64,000 nucleotides of DNA from Tupaia tana (taxonomy: Eukaryota > Chordata > Mammalia > Scandentia > Tupaiidae): NCBI GenBank assembly GCA_026018925.1, contig JAKSZU010000011.1:39792641-39856640 (forward strand). Reading direction: 5' to 3'. The translations under genes were made by a program, and so were the position numbers. The stretch's first letter is position 1, and the number at the start of each line of letters is the position of its first letter. A model generated the notes under the pieces. That model was given only the letters and a program-made list of their open reading frames with translations. It did not search any database and had not been told where the DNA came from. Below, in pieces: positions 30,300-41,227 of this stretch.

Positions 30300-31440
30300 T
30301 TCCTCTTTTCATCTTTTAGATGTAGTGTTCCCAAAACACTGCTGTTTGATCATTTCTTCTTCTCATTTTGTATACTTGTTCTGATTAATCCCTCTACTGA
30401 TACAGCTCCTTCCTCTTTAGTACACTGATTCCACAGTATATCTTCCGGATGTACTGTGCAAGCCCAATTTTCTCCTCTGTGTGCAATTGTCTGCTGGATA
30501 TTTCCATATGGACAACTCATTGGTTCTCAAACTTAGTATCATCAAATAGAACATATTATCATTCTCCACCCAAAATGACCTATTTTCTTCTTTACAACGA
30601 GTAGTCATCAACATCACATCAGTTATTAAGGGCTTATCTTCCCTTTCTTTTATGCCCCAGCATTGTATTGTCTGCTAAGGCTAATTAAATATACTTTGTA
30701 CAGAATTTTTGAGTTTGCCTACTCTTTTATGTGACTAATTGCCCTGATGCAAGACCTCGTTATCTTCATTTCTTTGGACTATTTCAACAACTGCCGGAAT
30801 GGTGTCCTTACTTCCAGTTGAACTCTGGTGCTTCCTCCATATTTCTACCTTAGTATTTTTTTTTTTTTTGAAGAAAGATGTTTACTATAGGGTGTGTGCA
30901 CTTACAGAGAGCGAGAAATCAACCCCCAGGGAGAATGGTCATGCCATAATCTCTTCACCTCTATTCTTCTCTTGAGATCTTGGGCACACATGCACATGAG
31001 CCCAGCATGAGTTTTAAGCCACTGGGTCCAGGACTTGAACCACAGTTGGCTATGTGGGAATCCAGCAACATAACCATCATGCCAGCTGCTGGTCCCCCCC
31101 ACCTTAGTAATATTTCTAAACTGTAACCATGCAGTGTGACACTCTTCTTCAGATTTTGGGGTCTCATGACAACTGCAGGAAATTTTTCTAAATCCTTAGC
31201 ATATACTGCAAAATTCATCATCGTATGATCTTCTTACAGCTTTCCAGTAATAAACCCCTGCCATAATCTCACGTCTAAGCATCTTTTGCCCTCATTCTTA
31301 TAAAATTACTTGTGATTCCTAGAACATTCCATGATTGTGTTTCTGACCTACCATGTGTGTTTGTTTTCTTTGCTTGGAAAACCACTTTTTGCCTAGTCTG
31401 CTTGAGATTCATTCCGGTATTTAAGGGGAAAAATGAAATG
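30300..31440 (+). mobile_element. L2 LINE fragment, interrupted by a SINE
   Basis: Sense L2-like text in order: caattgtctgctggatattt, ccatatggacaactcattgg, then ctttggactatttcaacaac, ggaatggtgtccttacttcc and, after the SINE, accatgcagtgtgacactct. Strongly diverged and non-coding, as normal for L2. Confidence 0.55.
30861..31100 (-). mobile_element. Old tRNA-derived SINE
   Basis: Antisense copy (gaagaaagatgtttactata...accatcatgccagctgctggtcccc). Target duplication accttagtaatattt-like (30847-30860, 31101-31114). The CT-rich block is shortened. Confidence 0.85.
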
Positions 31441-31483
31441 AAAAATAAAATCTTGAATATGTTTATTCTGTTTTTTTCTTTTG

Positions 31484-31505
31484 TTTGTGTGTGTGTGTGT
31501 GTGTA
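31484..31505 (+). repeat. (GT)n microsatellite
   Basis: About ten GT units after a T-rich stretch. Confidence 0.85.
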
Positions 31506-32087
31506 GAATTTAGTATAAATTGCACAGTGGTACTAGTTCTAATCATCTAAATGTTATTTGAGCTATAATGTTGTAAGTTCAAAGTCCCTCTTTATTCTGT
31601 AACACATGATACTACGTAATGTACTACTTGTAGGTGGCCTCGGTTAAAGTATTGAGAGGTAGAAAACATCCTAGGAGCCTATTTTTATAACTTATTAGTT
31701 CTGAGAAAGTAGGAAAGTCATTAACATCTTAATGTTAATCATTTGATCCTTACTTTCAATGAGGGGAAGTTATTGGAGAAACATTTCCAGCTACTCTCTG
31801 CCTCCTAATTTATTTTTCCTCACAGAAGAGAGACTCAACTGAGAGCAAATTTAGAGAAGTAAATACATTTGCCCTGTTCAGTTCCTTCTGTCTTCAAAGC
31901 AGTCTTGTCTTCAGGAGGTATGCATTCTGGAGTGCCATCTGCTACCTTGCAAATTTAAGAGAAGACATTATTACTCCAGGGACAGCCTTAAAATGTCCAG
32001 TTCAGCTAGCAACTAAGAGAAAAGTCTGTTTACATGGAAGAGAACCATTAATTAGGTTAATTTTGACCTCATGATTCAATAAGTTTT
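31506..32087. other. Unassigned sequence
   Basis: A faint MIR-like phrase (gtaggaaagtcattaacatc, 31708-31727) is the only thing noted. Confidence 0.45.
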
Positions 32088-32110
32088 GTCAATAATAAAA
32101 ATAATATTTT

Positions 32111-32354
32111 GGGGTTCAGCAGATGGTGTAATGGTTATGTTGCTGGACTCCCATGTAGTCAACGCTGGTTCAAGTTCTGGACCCGGCAGCTTAAAACTCA
32201 CTCCGGGCACATGTGCATGCATGCCCAAGATCCGGAGAGGAGACTGGAAGAGGGGGGATTACAGCATAAACATCCACCCAGGGAGTGATTTCTCATTTTC
32301 TATCTCTCTGTCTGTCTCTCTAGTGAGTATATGCACCCTTTAGCAAAAATCTCT
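32111..32354 (+). mobile_element. tRNA-derived SINE
   Basis: Sense copy (ggttcagcagatggtgtaatgg...ggttcaagttctgg...ctttagcaaaaatctct). It lies between imperfect duplications tcaataataaaaataatatt (32089-32110; 32356-32378). Confidence 0.88.
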
Positions 32355-32514
32355 ATCAATAATAAAATAATAATATTTTGATTTCCATTTGCTCTAGACT
32401 TATGTGCTATATTTCAACTGATTCTAAATTTGGGCTGAGAAAGGTAGTATTGTTGATTAATGCTCCCAATAATTCTGACTACAGACAGTACCTCTTTTAT
32501 AAGAAAATGTTGTT

Positions 32515-32826
32515 GGGACCAGTAGATGACATAATGATTATGTTGCCAGACTCCCATGTACACGACTGTGGTTCCAGTCGCAGATCTAGCATCTAAAAAA
32601 AAAAAAAAAAACCAAAAAAACAGAAAAAAAAACAAAACCTCGCATCTGTTATCTGTTTCCTGTGTGAACATGCCCAAAATCACAAGAGAAGAAAGGGGGA
32701 GAAGCAGAGGTGAAGGGATTGTGGCGTGGCCATTCCCCCAAGGGTAATTTCTTGTTTCTTTGTTTTTTTTTTCTTTCTGCTGTCTGGCAAGTGCACACAT
32801 CCTATAGTAAAAATCTCTCTTAAAAA
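32515..32826 (+). mobile_element. tRNA-derived SINE carrying an internal A-rich insertion
   Basis: Head at 32515-32596 (gggaccagtagatgacataa...cagatctagcatct), body at 32639-32826 (gttatctgtttcctgtgtga...cctatagtaaaaatctctct). Between them is an A-rich insertion flanked by ctagcatct / ctcgcatct. Confidence 0.85.
32597..32638 (+). repeat. A-rich insertion with apparent target duplication
   Basis: A run of 15-16 As followed by ccaaaaaaacagaaaaaaaa and caaaacct. The SINE words ctagcatct and ctcgcatct on either side look like a 9-bp target duplication, as if only a poly(A) tail had been inserted. Confidence 0.55.
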
Positions 32827-32829
32827 AAA

Positions 32830-33544
32830 CTTAGTTAATATGAGTACCTAGCACAAGAAGTAGGTCATTCAAGTTAATGTTAATTACTATTATTTAATTG
32901 AATAGGTAACTCTTGTTACCCATTTTTAACAGCAAAAGACACTCTGATATTATAATAAAATCAATCAAAATACTATGTTTACTTTAACTATAATAACACC
33001 TCCTTGAGAAGTCATTAATTTCATTGATGACAACCTGTGTTTGGAATTAGACAGATCCCAGGCACTGTCATAAAGGATGAAATATCAAGACAGTGTGCTC
33101 AAGGGTTTGTTGCATAATTTGGTATCATGGAAGAGGCACAGTCCATGAGAAAGCACCTTTGGAATAGGATGCAATTAGGTTAATTTCTTCTTGAAATCAA
33201 TATTTCAATATTTCTACATTAGGTCCTACTTTTTAGAGCTGACTCACATATTACTACCGCTTCATCTTGTCTTTCAATTTTTTTTTTTCTGTTGCCCAAA
33301 CTTGAACATATTTCTATCATCCAATACTATGAACGTCAAATGCCTCTGGCAGTTATCACTTTTAAGCAGCCTTTCCTATAATCACCAGCAGGAGCAGTAA
33401 ACTCATAAAAGGTGTCAAAATGATGGATGACTCTCCTCAGCGACCTTTGATGGCTCTAACATACTGGGCTGAGTGGAGGCGGGAAATGAGGAATCTCACA
33501 TAAAGCAATCTGGGAAAAGAGTGATGCAGAATACTGGAAAGCAT
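32830..33544. other. Unassigned sequence
   Basis: No supported gene or repeat. Confidence 0.5.
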
Positions 33545-33550
33545 TTTTGT

Positions 33551-33559
33551 CATATATAC

Positions 33560-33614
<55 letters not shown>

Positions 33615-33652
33615 AATGTGTGTGTGTGTGTGCGTGTGTGTGTGTGTGTAAT
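33551..33652 (+). repeat. Compound microsatellite (TA)n(GA)n(GT)n
   Basis: An AT run (33551-33579), a GA run (33580-33610) and a GT run (33618-33648) follow one another almost without gaps. The AT/GA junction is likely to be unstable. Confidence 0.95.
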
Positions 33653-33829
33653 ACCTAGAAAATAATAAATAAGAAAAGAAAGCAAGTGAGGATAATGTGG
33701 GTCATTTCTAAGTAAACATCATTGGGCATATTTTTATAGAAAAGAGGCATTATTCTCTAAGGCCAAGGTAACAGAAGAGAAGCAAATGGAGGACAGAGAC
33801 AAGCATTGCTACTGGCATCTTCTACAAGA

Positions 33830-34015
33830 AGGGCACAGTGCTTAGCTTACACTCATCATCACCACTGAGAATGCATGCATTATGTTCTCTTTCTTTTCTT
33901 TTTAGTATATCTGGTGATACTGAAGTACAGAAAAGATAAATAACTTTGCCAAGGTTACTAAAAAATCAGTATCAGAATAAGACTTAAAATCAAAGTATCT
34001 CCTTTCAGGCTACTT
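33830..34015 (+). mobile_element. MIR SINE (probable)
   Basis: actgaagtacagaaaagata, aactttgccaaggttactaa and gaataagacttaaaatcaaa match the MIR core order (gaggcacagagaggttaagt, acttgcccaaggtcac, ggatttgaaccc). Confidence 0.55.
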
Positions 34016-34407
34016 AGGAGGATGGAATTAGCAAACATTTGTAAAAACCTAGAACAATAGCTCCTTGTTTGTCCACATTCACGTAGTTGTTATCATTGTT
34101 ACACATCGGCCTGCAACATTCGACTGGGAATGCCTCAGGGATCAGAACACAGAAATACGATGCTTAGCTCACATGTAAGGAGCGCCTTCTCAGGGCCAGA
34201 AGATGGAGGTCAGAAACAAGGTCCCCGTTTTTTTCAGCTTATAGTCTATAGGAGATTCGTGTACAGATTTGCGTAACCTATATAAGGAACACTATATAAG
34301 AGCTACAAATTGTGATCCATCTTTGGTTTATGTATTTGTTAGTATACAAATAAATTCATAATAATATTTATATTATACTTATCCTGCTCACATAGAGCTC
34401 TAAATTT
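34016..34407. other. Unassigned sequence
   Basis: A segment at 34180-34300 has the feel of an ancient repeat (agcttatagtctataggaga) but is not assignable. Confidence 0.4.
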
Positions 34408-34656
34408 GGGACCAGCAGATGGCCTAATGATTACATTTCTGGACTCCGATGTCATTGACTGCCATTGGAGTCCCAGGCCTGATGACGTCAAATTCATGCT
34501 GGGCATGTCTGCATGCCCATAATCCTGAGGAGAGAATGGAGAAGTGACTGCGGTGTGGCCATCCCCCCGGGGGGGGTGATTTCTCGCTTTCTGTCCCTCT
34601 GTCTGTCTGGTGAGCACACGCAGACCTCTCAAAAAAAAAAAAAAAAAAAAAAAAAA
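34408..34656 (+). mobile_element. tRNA-derived SINE with long poly(A)
   Basis: Sense copy (gggaccagcagatggcctaatg...ccccccgggggggtgatttc...cagacctctc) ending in an A run of about 26. The CCTATAG segment is deleted. The tRNA-like head has lost box B (ccattggagtcc). Confidence 0.88.
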
Positions 34657-34789
34657 GAGGCAAAAACAAAACAAAACTGTAAATCTCCACCAAATCTCTT
34701 ATCTCTCTTAACTATCTCTGTGAATTGCCAAGAGATAATCACTAATATCCTTGAAGAATATACATTTCCTTTCTGCTGACATTTTCCTT

Positions 34790-35190
34790 CCAGATTCCCA
34801 ATACTTTTTCACTGTACCCCACAGTTGTTTACCCACTGATGTTACTTTTCTCATAACTCACACCTCACATGGTACTGTCTACCAGGGTCTTTGAAAGCTA
34901 CAGATCACTTTCTGACTGAAATGACCCTCTATTACCCAAGTCCTAATTGAGTCACATACAAATCCTTGTTCTCCTCAGATATGGTGAACCCTCACCTTCT
35001 TTCAGAGTGGCCGGTCATGCCCCTGTGATTGAGCTGGCAGTCAGAGCTCTGTCCTTCTTCACTTATCCTTACTTCTCCATCCCTTTAGAGCTCTGAGAAC
35101 CTGGGTGTCCAGTAACGACATATGCATTGTCTCAGCTTGACCCAGAGTTGTAGTCAATGTAAATATTCAGTGAATAGATGTTCTGTATTT
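34790..35190 (+). mobile_element. Possible L2 3' end
   Basis: The final stretch gtaaatattcagtgaataga and the preceding tctgagaacctgggtgtcc resemble the end of L2 (caataaatatttgttgaatg). Very diverged. Confidence 0.3.
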
Positions 35191-37403
35191 AGGAAAAAAA
35201 AAAAAAAAGTAGAAGGTGAAGAATAGAGACATGCAGCATACTCACAGTTGTGGATATAAATTCTTCCTTCAAAATCTGATCAAAGTCCGATTGTGGACTG
35301 ATAGTGGAGAAAAAGGTTGATTACCTATAGCTCTCCTGTAGATTTCCACAGTAAAAAGATTGGTTTGTACCATGAAAATGGAAATGTGCAGCTTTTTATG
35401 GGTTTATAACCCCTATAGCTACAGGGATATGTGAGAGGTTGTGACCTGCAGTTATAAGTATGGTTGTCATCATCCGGTGGGACGGAGGCCAGCCACAGAA
35501 AATACTTCATGAGCTGTCAGGATTTGGAAATGACTTTTAAAGGACCCATTGAAAGGGAAGCAAGGAGAATGCTAATTTTTTAAAAAATTGAATATTTTTT
35601 AAAAAGATGAAGAAGTGCCTCCACATTATGATGGCTGTGTAATCCCAAGACAATATGATAATTGGTGACTCCTAATGTTCCTGATGTCTAAAACAGCACA
35701 TCATTCCAAGGAAGCTGCCTTAGGTTTGAACCATTGGGGGCTACAATGAATGTTAAATTACAGACTATAAATGAAGTTTCTTTCTTGCCCTCTAAATATT
35801 ATGGTGTGAAATAGAAAACTGTAAAACTTTCATATTGCTTTAGCAATATTCCTCCTCTGGCAGTTAACATGTTCTGTTTTGTATTACATTTACTTCTCTC
35901 CTATTTAACTATAGTGAGGAAGAAAATAAAAGAGCTTCAGTAGTTAGCTTTTGGCTCTGTGCTTATTAAATGTGCAAAACTATATGAGTCAGTTATTCAG
36001 TTTGCTCATTTATCAGATAATAAAAGTGAAAACTTAGCATAGTATTGTATATATCAAATGACTAATATATGTGAAAACCAAACACCATGTGTGGCTTACA
36101 GAATTTTTTTAAATGTTTCTCCATATTCTTTAGTTTTCCCTCCACCACAGAAAAATCAATGATCTAATTCACCTGCATAGCTATTGTTAACACCCAACCT
36201 AGAGACTTGGAAGAGTCTGACACCCAATAATATTTATAGACACCTAATAATATTTATAGACTATAAAAAAACAAGAAGAAATAAATTTCTTCAAAATCTA
36301 AGAACAAGTTAAAGGTAGAGGTAAGGACCATGTTGTTTTCAGAATTCTCTGGGTTAGAGGTCCAGATTAGAAGTCATGGAATGCGAGTTATTTTATTGCA
36401 TGTAAAAACTTTCCCTGAGTATTATTTATGAAATTTAGAGAACTTAGTGTACAACTCTATTAATAAATTAAATGTTTCCCCAGATTATCTGAGTATTTTG
36501 TAATGATTCATTTCCATGGCTTTAATGGAAAGAAATAAAATCAATAAAAGGTGACAGCACTTTTTAAAAATACTCTCTGAGCTAATTATGATAGATCAAA
36601 ATGAACTTAACATATGAATAATTTGACTGGTAAAAACAATACTTATACAGCTCAAAGCAGCAGTTTCTGAAAATACAATATTTTTCTACACATGGGATGC
36701 CAGTCAATTATACAGGCAAAATGATCATTCAAGTCAACTTGCAATATACACAGTTCAAATGTTACATTATCTGGAGACTTACTGCATAATATGTATTATT
36801 CAATGGACTCTATATGCATATTTTAACATTTCCTTGTAAGCATCCTTGTGGCATTTTAAATAAGTTTTAGATATTCATAATTTTACTTCTATAAGGCATC
36901 TCATGAAAAACTATTAAAATTGGAATATCCCTGTTTCTACTTTGTTTACATATTGGAAAGACTATTGCATTTTAATGCTATTTATTTCTAATAATAGTAA
37001 CAGGAAAGAAACAATGACAATTCATATCCTTACTTTTGGAGATGATTCTTTCTTCAGTGAAATACATGTTGTAGAATTTGAGATTGGCTTCAATATTCAA
37101 GTAAATCCCTGAAAGTTACCTTTTAATTAGCTTATAAGAAAGGCCAGCTTTCATGTAGACACATTTGATGATATAACACAACCAAAACTATTCTGATATT
37201 CTAATTCAATTGTATTCATGGAAACAAAAATGCAACATCCTGTTATGGATTTTATGTTAAATGTTGGGAATAAAAGATGAATAAGATATAAATTCTATAA
37301 GCATTTTACAGAATTGGTAATCTTTAAAACATACATCACAGACAGCATATTTGATTATCAGTTCTATATGAAAGGATGAAACTGTTCAAGAATTGTAATG
37401 CAT
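35191..37403. other. Large unassigned AT-rich interval
   Basis: 2.2 kb without a recognised gene or repeat. It has a short A-run at 35193-35206 and a 20-bp tandem duplication at 36219-36258. It is the longest stretch with no SINE in the first 40 kb. Confidence 0.55.
36219..36258 (+). repeat. 20-bp tandem duplication
   Basis: gacacccaataatatttata and gacacctaataatatttata lie head to tail with one mismatch. Confidence 0.9.
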
Positions 37404-37666
37404 GGGACTAGCAGATGACATAATGATTACATTGCTAGATTCCCATGTACCTGAACGCAGTTCAAGTCCCGGACCTAGTAGCTGAAAACTCACACCAGGC
37501 ACATGTGCATGAGTGCCCCAAATCCCAAGAGGAGTATGGAGAAGGGATTTCAGTGAGTCCATCCCCCTGAGATGGGGTGATTTCTCACTTTCTGTCTGTC
37601 TGTCCAGCAAGCACACATGCCCTACAGCAAAAATCTCTCTCTGAAAAAAAAAACAAACAAAAAACC
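37404..37666 (+). mobile_element. tRNA-derived SINE
   Basis: Sense copy (gggactagcagatgacataa...agttcaagtcccgg...cctacagcaaaaatctctct) with an (aaac) tail. CpGs mostly lost. No convincing duplication. Confidence 0.87.
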
Positions 37667-37899
37667 GTAATATAATTAAGAACAATATGTTGTTAAAATC
37701 CTAAAATTTTAAAAGTGGTAATTATTCCTCTATAAAGTAGCATCTTTCATCAACAATTGATCAAAATATTGTATTAGGTATTTATGTTAGTCAAGGGGCA
37801 AAAGAAGGGGGGAATTTGGATCTGTTTTTCCATATTTATTATTTGAAGCAAATATAGAATCTAGTTTCTTGTTTTGTCCTTAAAGATAGTTTCAGTACT

Positions 37900-38167
37900 G
37901 GGAACCAGCAGTTAGCGTAATGGCTATGTCGCTGGACTCCCACGTAGTCGACGGCAGTTCGCGTCCTGGACTCAGTGGCTTAAAACTCACTCCGGGCGCG
38001 TGTGCGTACATGCCCAAGATTCCAAGAGGAGAATGGAGGAGAAGGGATTGCAGCGTGACCATCCCCCCTGGGGGGGGTGATTTCTCTCTTTCTGTCTCTC
38101 TGTCTCTCTCTATCTTTCTGGCGTGCGCACGCGCCCTATAGAGAAAACCTCTCCAAAAAAATAGAAA
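37900..38167 (+). mobile_element. Young tRNA-derived SINE, GGGAACC type
   Basis: gggaaccagcagttagcg, box B variant gttcgcgtcc, cacgcgccctata intact. Perfect 17-bp target duplication aaagatagtttcagtac (37882-37898, 38169-38185). Confidence 0.93.
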
Positions 38168-38189
38168 GAAAGATAGTTTCAGTACCCAT

Positions 38190-38415
38190 AGCCAGCCTAT
38201 ACTGTTATCAGTGTCCATAGCCAGTGCGACACATGGGAAGGGTCCTGTGACCTCCCTGGACATGCCAGGTACGAATGCACATGCCTGTGATCAAGGACTG
38301 CAGGAAATGGGGGTGGATTGTGGTGTGGGAACATTGTTGGTGCCAGTTTCTCTCTCTGTTTCTCTGTGAGTCTCTTTCTCTTCTGGAATAAGTAAATAAA
38401 CAAACCAACAAACAA
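38190..38415 (+). mobile_element. Diverged SINE of a second type
   Basis: Sequence gacatgccaggtacgaatgc, gactgcaggaaatgggggtg, attgtggtgtgggaac, then a CT-rich block and an (aaac) tail. It shares its middle layout with 47506-47733 but lacks the standard GGGACCAGCAG head. Confidence 0.55.
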
Positions 38416-38429
38416 AAAATTCCAAGCTC

Positions 38430-38692
38430 GGGACCAGCAGTTAGCGTAATGGCATTGTCGCTGGACTCCCATGTAGTCCACCACGGTTCGTGTCCCGGAC
38501 CCAGTGGCTTAAAACTCACGCCGGGCGTGTGTGCGTGCATGCCCAAGATCCCGAGAGGAGAACGGAGGAGAAGGGATTGCGGCGTGGCCATCCCCTCTGG
38601 GGGGTGATTTTTTGCTTTCTGTCTCTCTGTCTCTCTCTGTCTGTCTGGCGAGCGCACGCGCCCTATAGCAAAAACGTCTCAAAAAAAAAAAA
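38430..38692 (+). mobile_element. Young tRNA-derived SINE
   Basis: gggaccagcagttagcgtaatgg, box B variant gttcgtgtcc, gcgagcgcacgcgccctata intact. Target duplication aattccaagctc (38418-38429, 38696-38707). Confidence 0.93.
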
Positions 38693-38707
38693 AAAAATTC
38701 CAAGCTC

Positions 38708-39819
38708 AAGTGTTGGGTGTTTAACAAAAAGAATGAAAAGGTTAAAATGACACTCCTCTTCTGACCTGCTATATATACATTTCCTTCTGAGAGCTCTAAA
38801 AAGGCTTAGCTCTCGTAACCACATTTTTTGCAGAAGCTTTCCTTGGTCTATGAAAGTGAAGGTTAGAGAAACAGCTTGGCAAGAGCCATTCTCTCTTTCT
38901 CTCCTTCAAATCTGTTCTATTTAACACTTACACGACCTAATGTTTAGCTAGCCCCATGCAAGAAACTTCTCTCGGAGATCACACAGGTAAGGGAAGACAG
39001 AAGATACTCTGCTCCCTCCTTAAAGCCATGAGTATTAGGGATTGGCCACTGTGAATGAGAATCATCTGAAGGGTAAGAACTGGCTCACAGCAGACAGGTC
39101 ATTGAAAATGCCAGGAAAATATTCCATTGCTTTGGTTAAAGGAGGAATATGATAAAATAGAAAAGACCATTGAAGGTCAGACTCTCATTTTTCTAGACCT
39201 TCTTTTTTGTAGTGTTTCAAGGATAAAAAGGAAACCCTCTAGAACAGGGAAGACAGCCAAAAGAAAAAAGCAAAGGAAACTCCCAATTAGCACCCATCTG
39301 CTACAATAACCCCAGCTTTAAGGATGTCAGTATTGAATGAGAGTGGATGCTTGTAGGTGGGAGAAGTTTGTGTGAACAGGCTAAAGATCCTCTTTAAACA
39401 TCGATTTCTATGGGCTTTGGCAAACATCTTCAGCAAAGACTGAATCAATAAAGAGTAGCTTGTTAAATATAAATATCATGTTTGTAGTTGTTATGGTTAT
39501 ATTAGTGAAAACGAATTATAAGGAGTCTATTGTATATGAAAATGAGGCAGTTTTGCCAGTAATCTGTTTTAAGCATGGGAAACAGCAGCCTTTAACAATA
39601 ATTGCTATATTCTGGAACATAGTCTGCATAAATGAAGAGGCATATATTTCTGAAATTTTCTTCAGTAGATATATGTACATATATATAGCTACATATGCAA
39701 ATCACTGACATTTTGTTGAGCACCGTTCACTGTTCTGAGTTCTTATGGATTAAATTATTTTGATTTCTGTAGATCCACTTGAGAGTAAATAGTGGAACCA
39801 AGGGTTTTACCCAGATGAG
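38708..39819. other. Unassigned, mostly unique sequence
   Basis: No recognised gene. An ATATGTACATATATATAGC stretch near 39670 is simple AT-rich DNA. Confidence 0.5.
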
Positions 39820-39858
<39 letters not shown>

Positions 39859-39877
39859 ACAAATACACCCACACAAA
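39820..39877 (+). repeat. (AC)n microsatellite
   Basis: A long pure AC run followed by degenerate atacacac / aaatacaccc units. Confidence 0.93.
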
Positions 39878-39963
39878 TATGGAATCTATAATCTACCTTT
39901 CATATATTTATCTTATACCTATCTATCTATATCAGTTTATCCATCTGAAGAATGTGTTTTTCT

Positions 39964-40243
39964 TTCTTTCTTTCTTTTTTTTTTTTTTTTTGGAGAGGTT
40001 TTTGCTATAGGGCGCATGCGCTCGCCAGACAGACAGAGAGAGACATAGAGACAGAAAGCAAGAAATCACCCCCCGGGGGGATGGTCATGCCACAATCCCT
40101 TCTCCTCCATTCTCCTCTCTGGATCTTGGGCACGCACGCACACGCGCCCGGCGTGAGTTTTAAGCCACCAGGTCCAGGACGCGAACCACGGTCGACTACG
40201 TGGGAGTCCAGCGACATAGCCATTATGCTAACTGTTGGTTCCC
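39964..40243 (-). mobile_element. Young tRNA-derived SINE, GGGAACC type
   Basis: Antisense copy (ggagaggtttttgctatagggcgcatgcgctcgcc...gctaactgttggttcc), box B variant complement aggacgcgaacc. Target duplication aagaatgtgtttttct (39948-39963, 40244-40259). The poly(T) is preceded by (cttt)n. Confidence 0.93.
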
Positions 40244-40259
40244 AAGAATGTGTTTTTCT

Positions 40260-41014
40260 AACAATCGTGTATCTATTACATTCTAACTGTCTTTTCTTGC
40301 CACCAGGTCATGGTGAGAAACCTATCTAATGCTAATAGTTCCCCCATTATTTCCAAATATTAAGAAAAGCATCTTTCTCTCCTTGGAGTTCTCATGAAGC
40401 TAACCAAAATCCTCTCCATTGACCTATCTGAACTAGAATAATTTGCCCTTTAGACCTGGCAAAGAGTTAATATTAAATAAATAAATAAAATAAGTAAATA
40501 AATAGACAATCTCTGGCTGTGTTTCTTATTGCCAAGGTACACCACTAACTTACATGCATCTCGCTGGTGAGTAATCTTCCCCCGCCCCACACCGTCTTCT
40601 AAAATTTGGTTGATTAAATTGTAAGAAGATGTTATCCCTTCTTTGGTATGATGAATGTGTTGTCTCTGTGATATTTATTAATGTGACAGAAATCTATCAG
40701 GCAAAGCATCCATTTGAATATAATTAAAGGTGACCATTTATTGTGGGATAGCCATATCATTTCAGACTCATTTATCACAGATAATTTCAATGGATAATCA
40801 TGCATGTTATCAACTAACTAAGAAAAAGCTGAAATATCTGTGGGCATCTATTAACACAAATTTCAAATGCTTCAATTTTTTGTAATTACTTACAGTGACA
40901 AAGTACTCTTCCCCTTAATTTTGTTATGGTAACCTATATAATTTTCCCACTATTATTTCATTAATTTCCTGAATATCACACCAACAAAATACTTGTATCA
41001 TTCTCATAGTTATT
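40260..41014. other. Unassigned sequence
   Basis: It has an (AAAT)n run at 40473-40505. Nothing else is supported. Confidence 0.5.
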
Positions 41015-41030
41015 TGCAGTGTATCTTTTC

Positions 41031-41212
41031 TTTTTAAATAATTATTTATTTTATTTATTTATTCATTCATTGATTTTTAAATTTCACCAGAGAGAGACAG
41101 AGGGTGAGAGAGAGAGGAAGTGAGAAAGCAAGCCACCAGGTCCAGGACTTGAACCCAGGTCGGCCATGTGGGAGTATCCAGCGCCTTAACCACCACACCA
41201 CCTGCTGGTCCC
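41031..41212 (-). mobile_element. tRNA-derived SINE, short form
   Basis: Antisense: poly(T/A) tail remnants, caccagagagagacagaggg, gtgagaaagcaagccaccag, box B complement gacttgaaccc, and the head end ccacctgctggtccc. The central long-form block is missing. Target duplication gyagtgtatcttt (41017-41029, 41213-41226). Confidence 0.85.
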
Positions 41213-41227
41213 TGTAGTGTATCTTTA

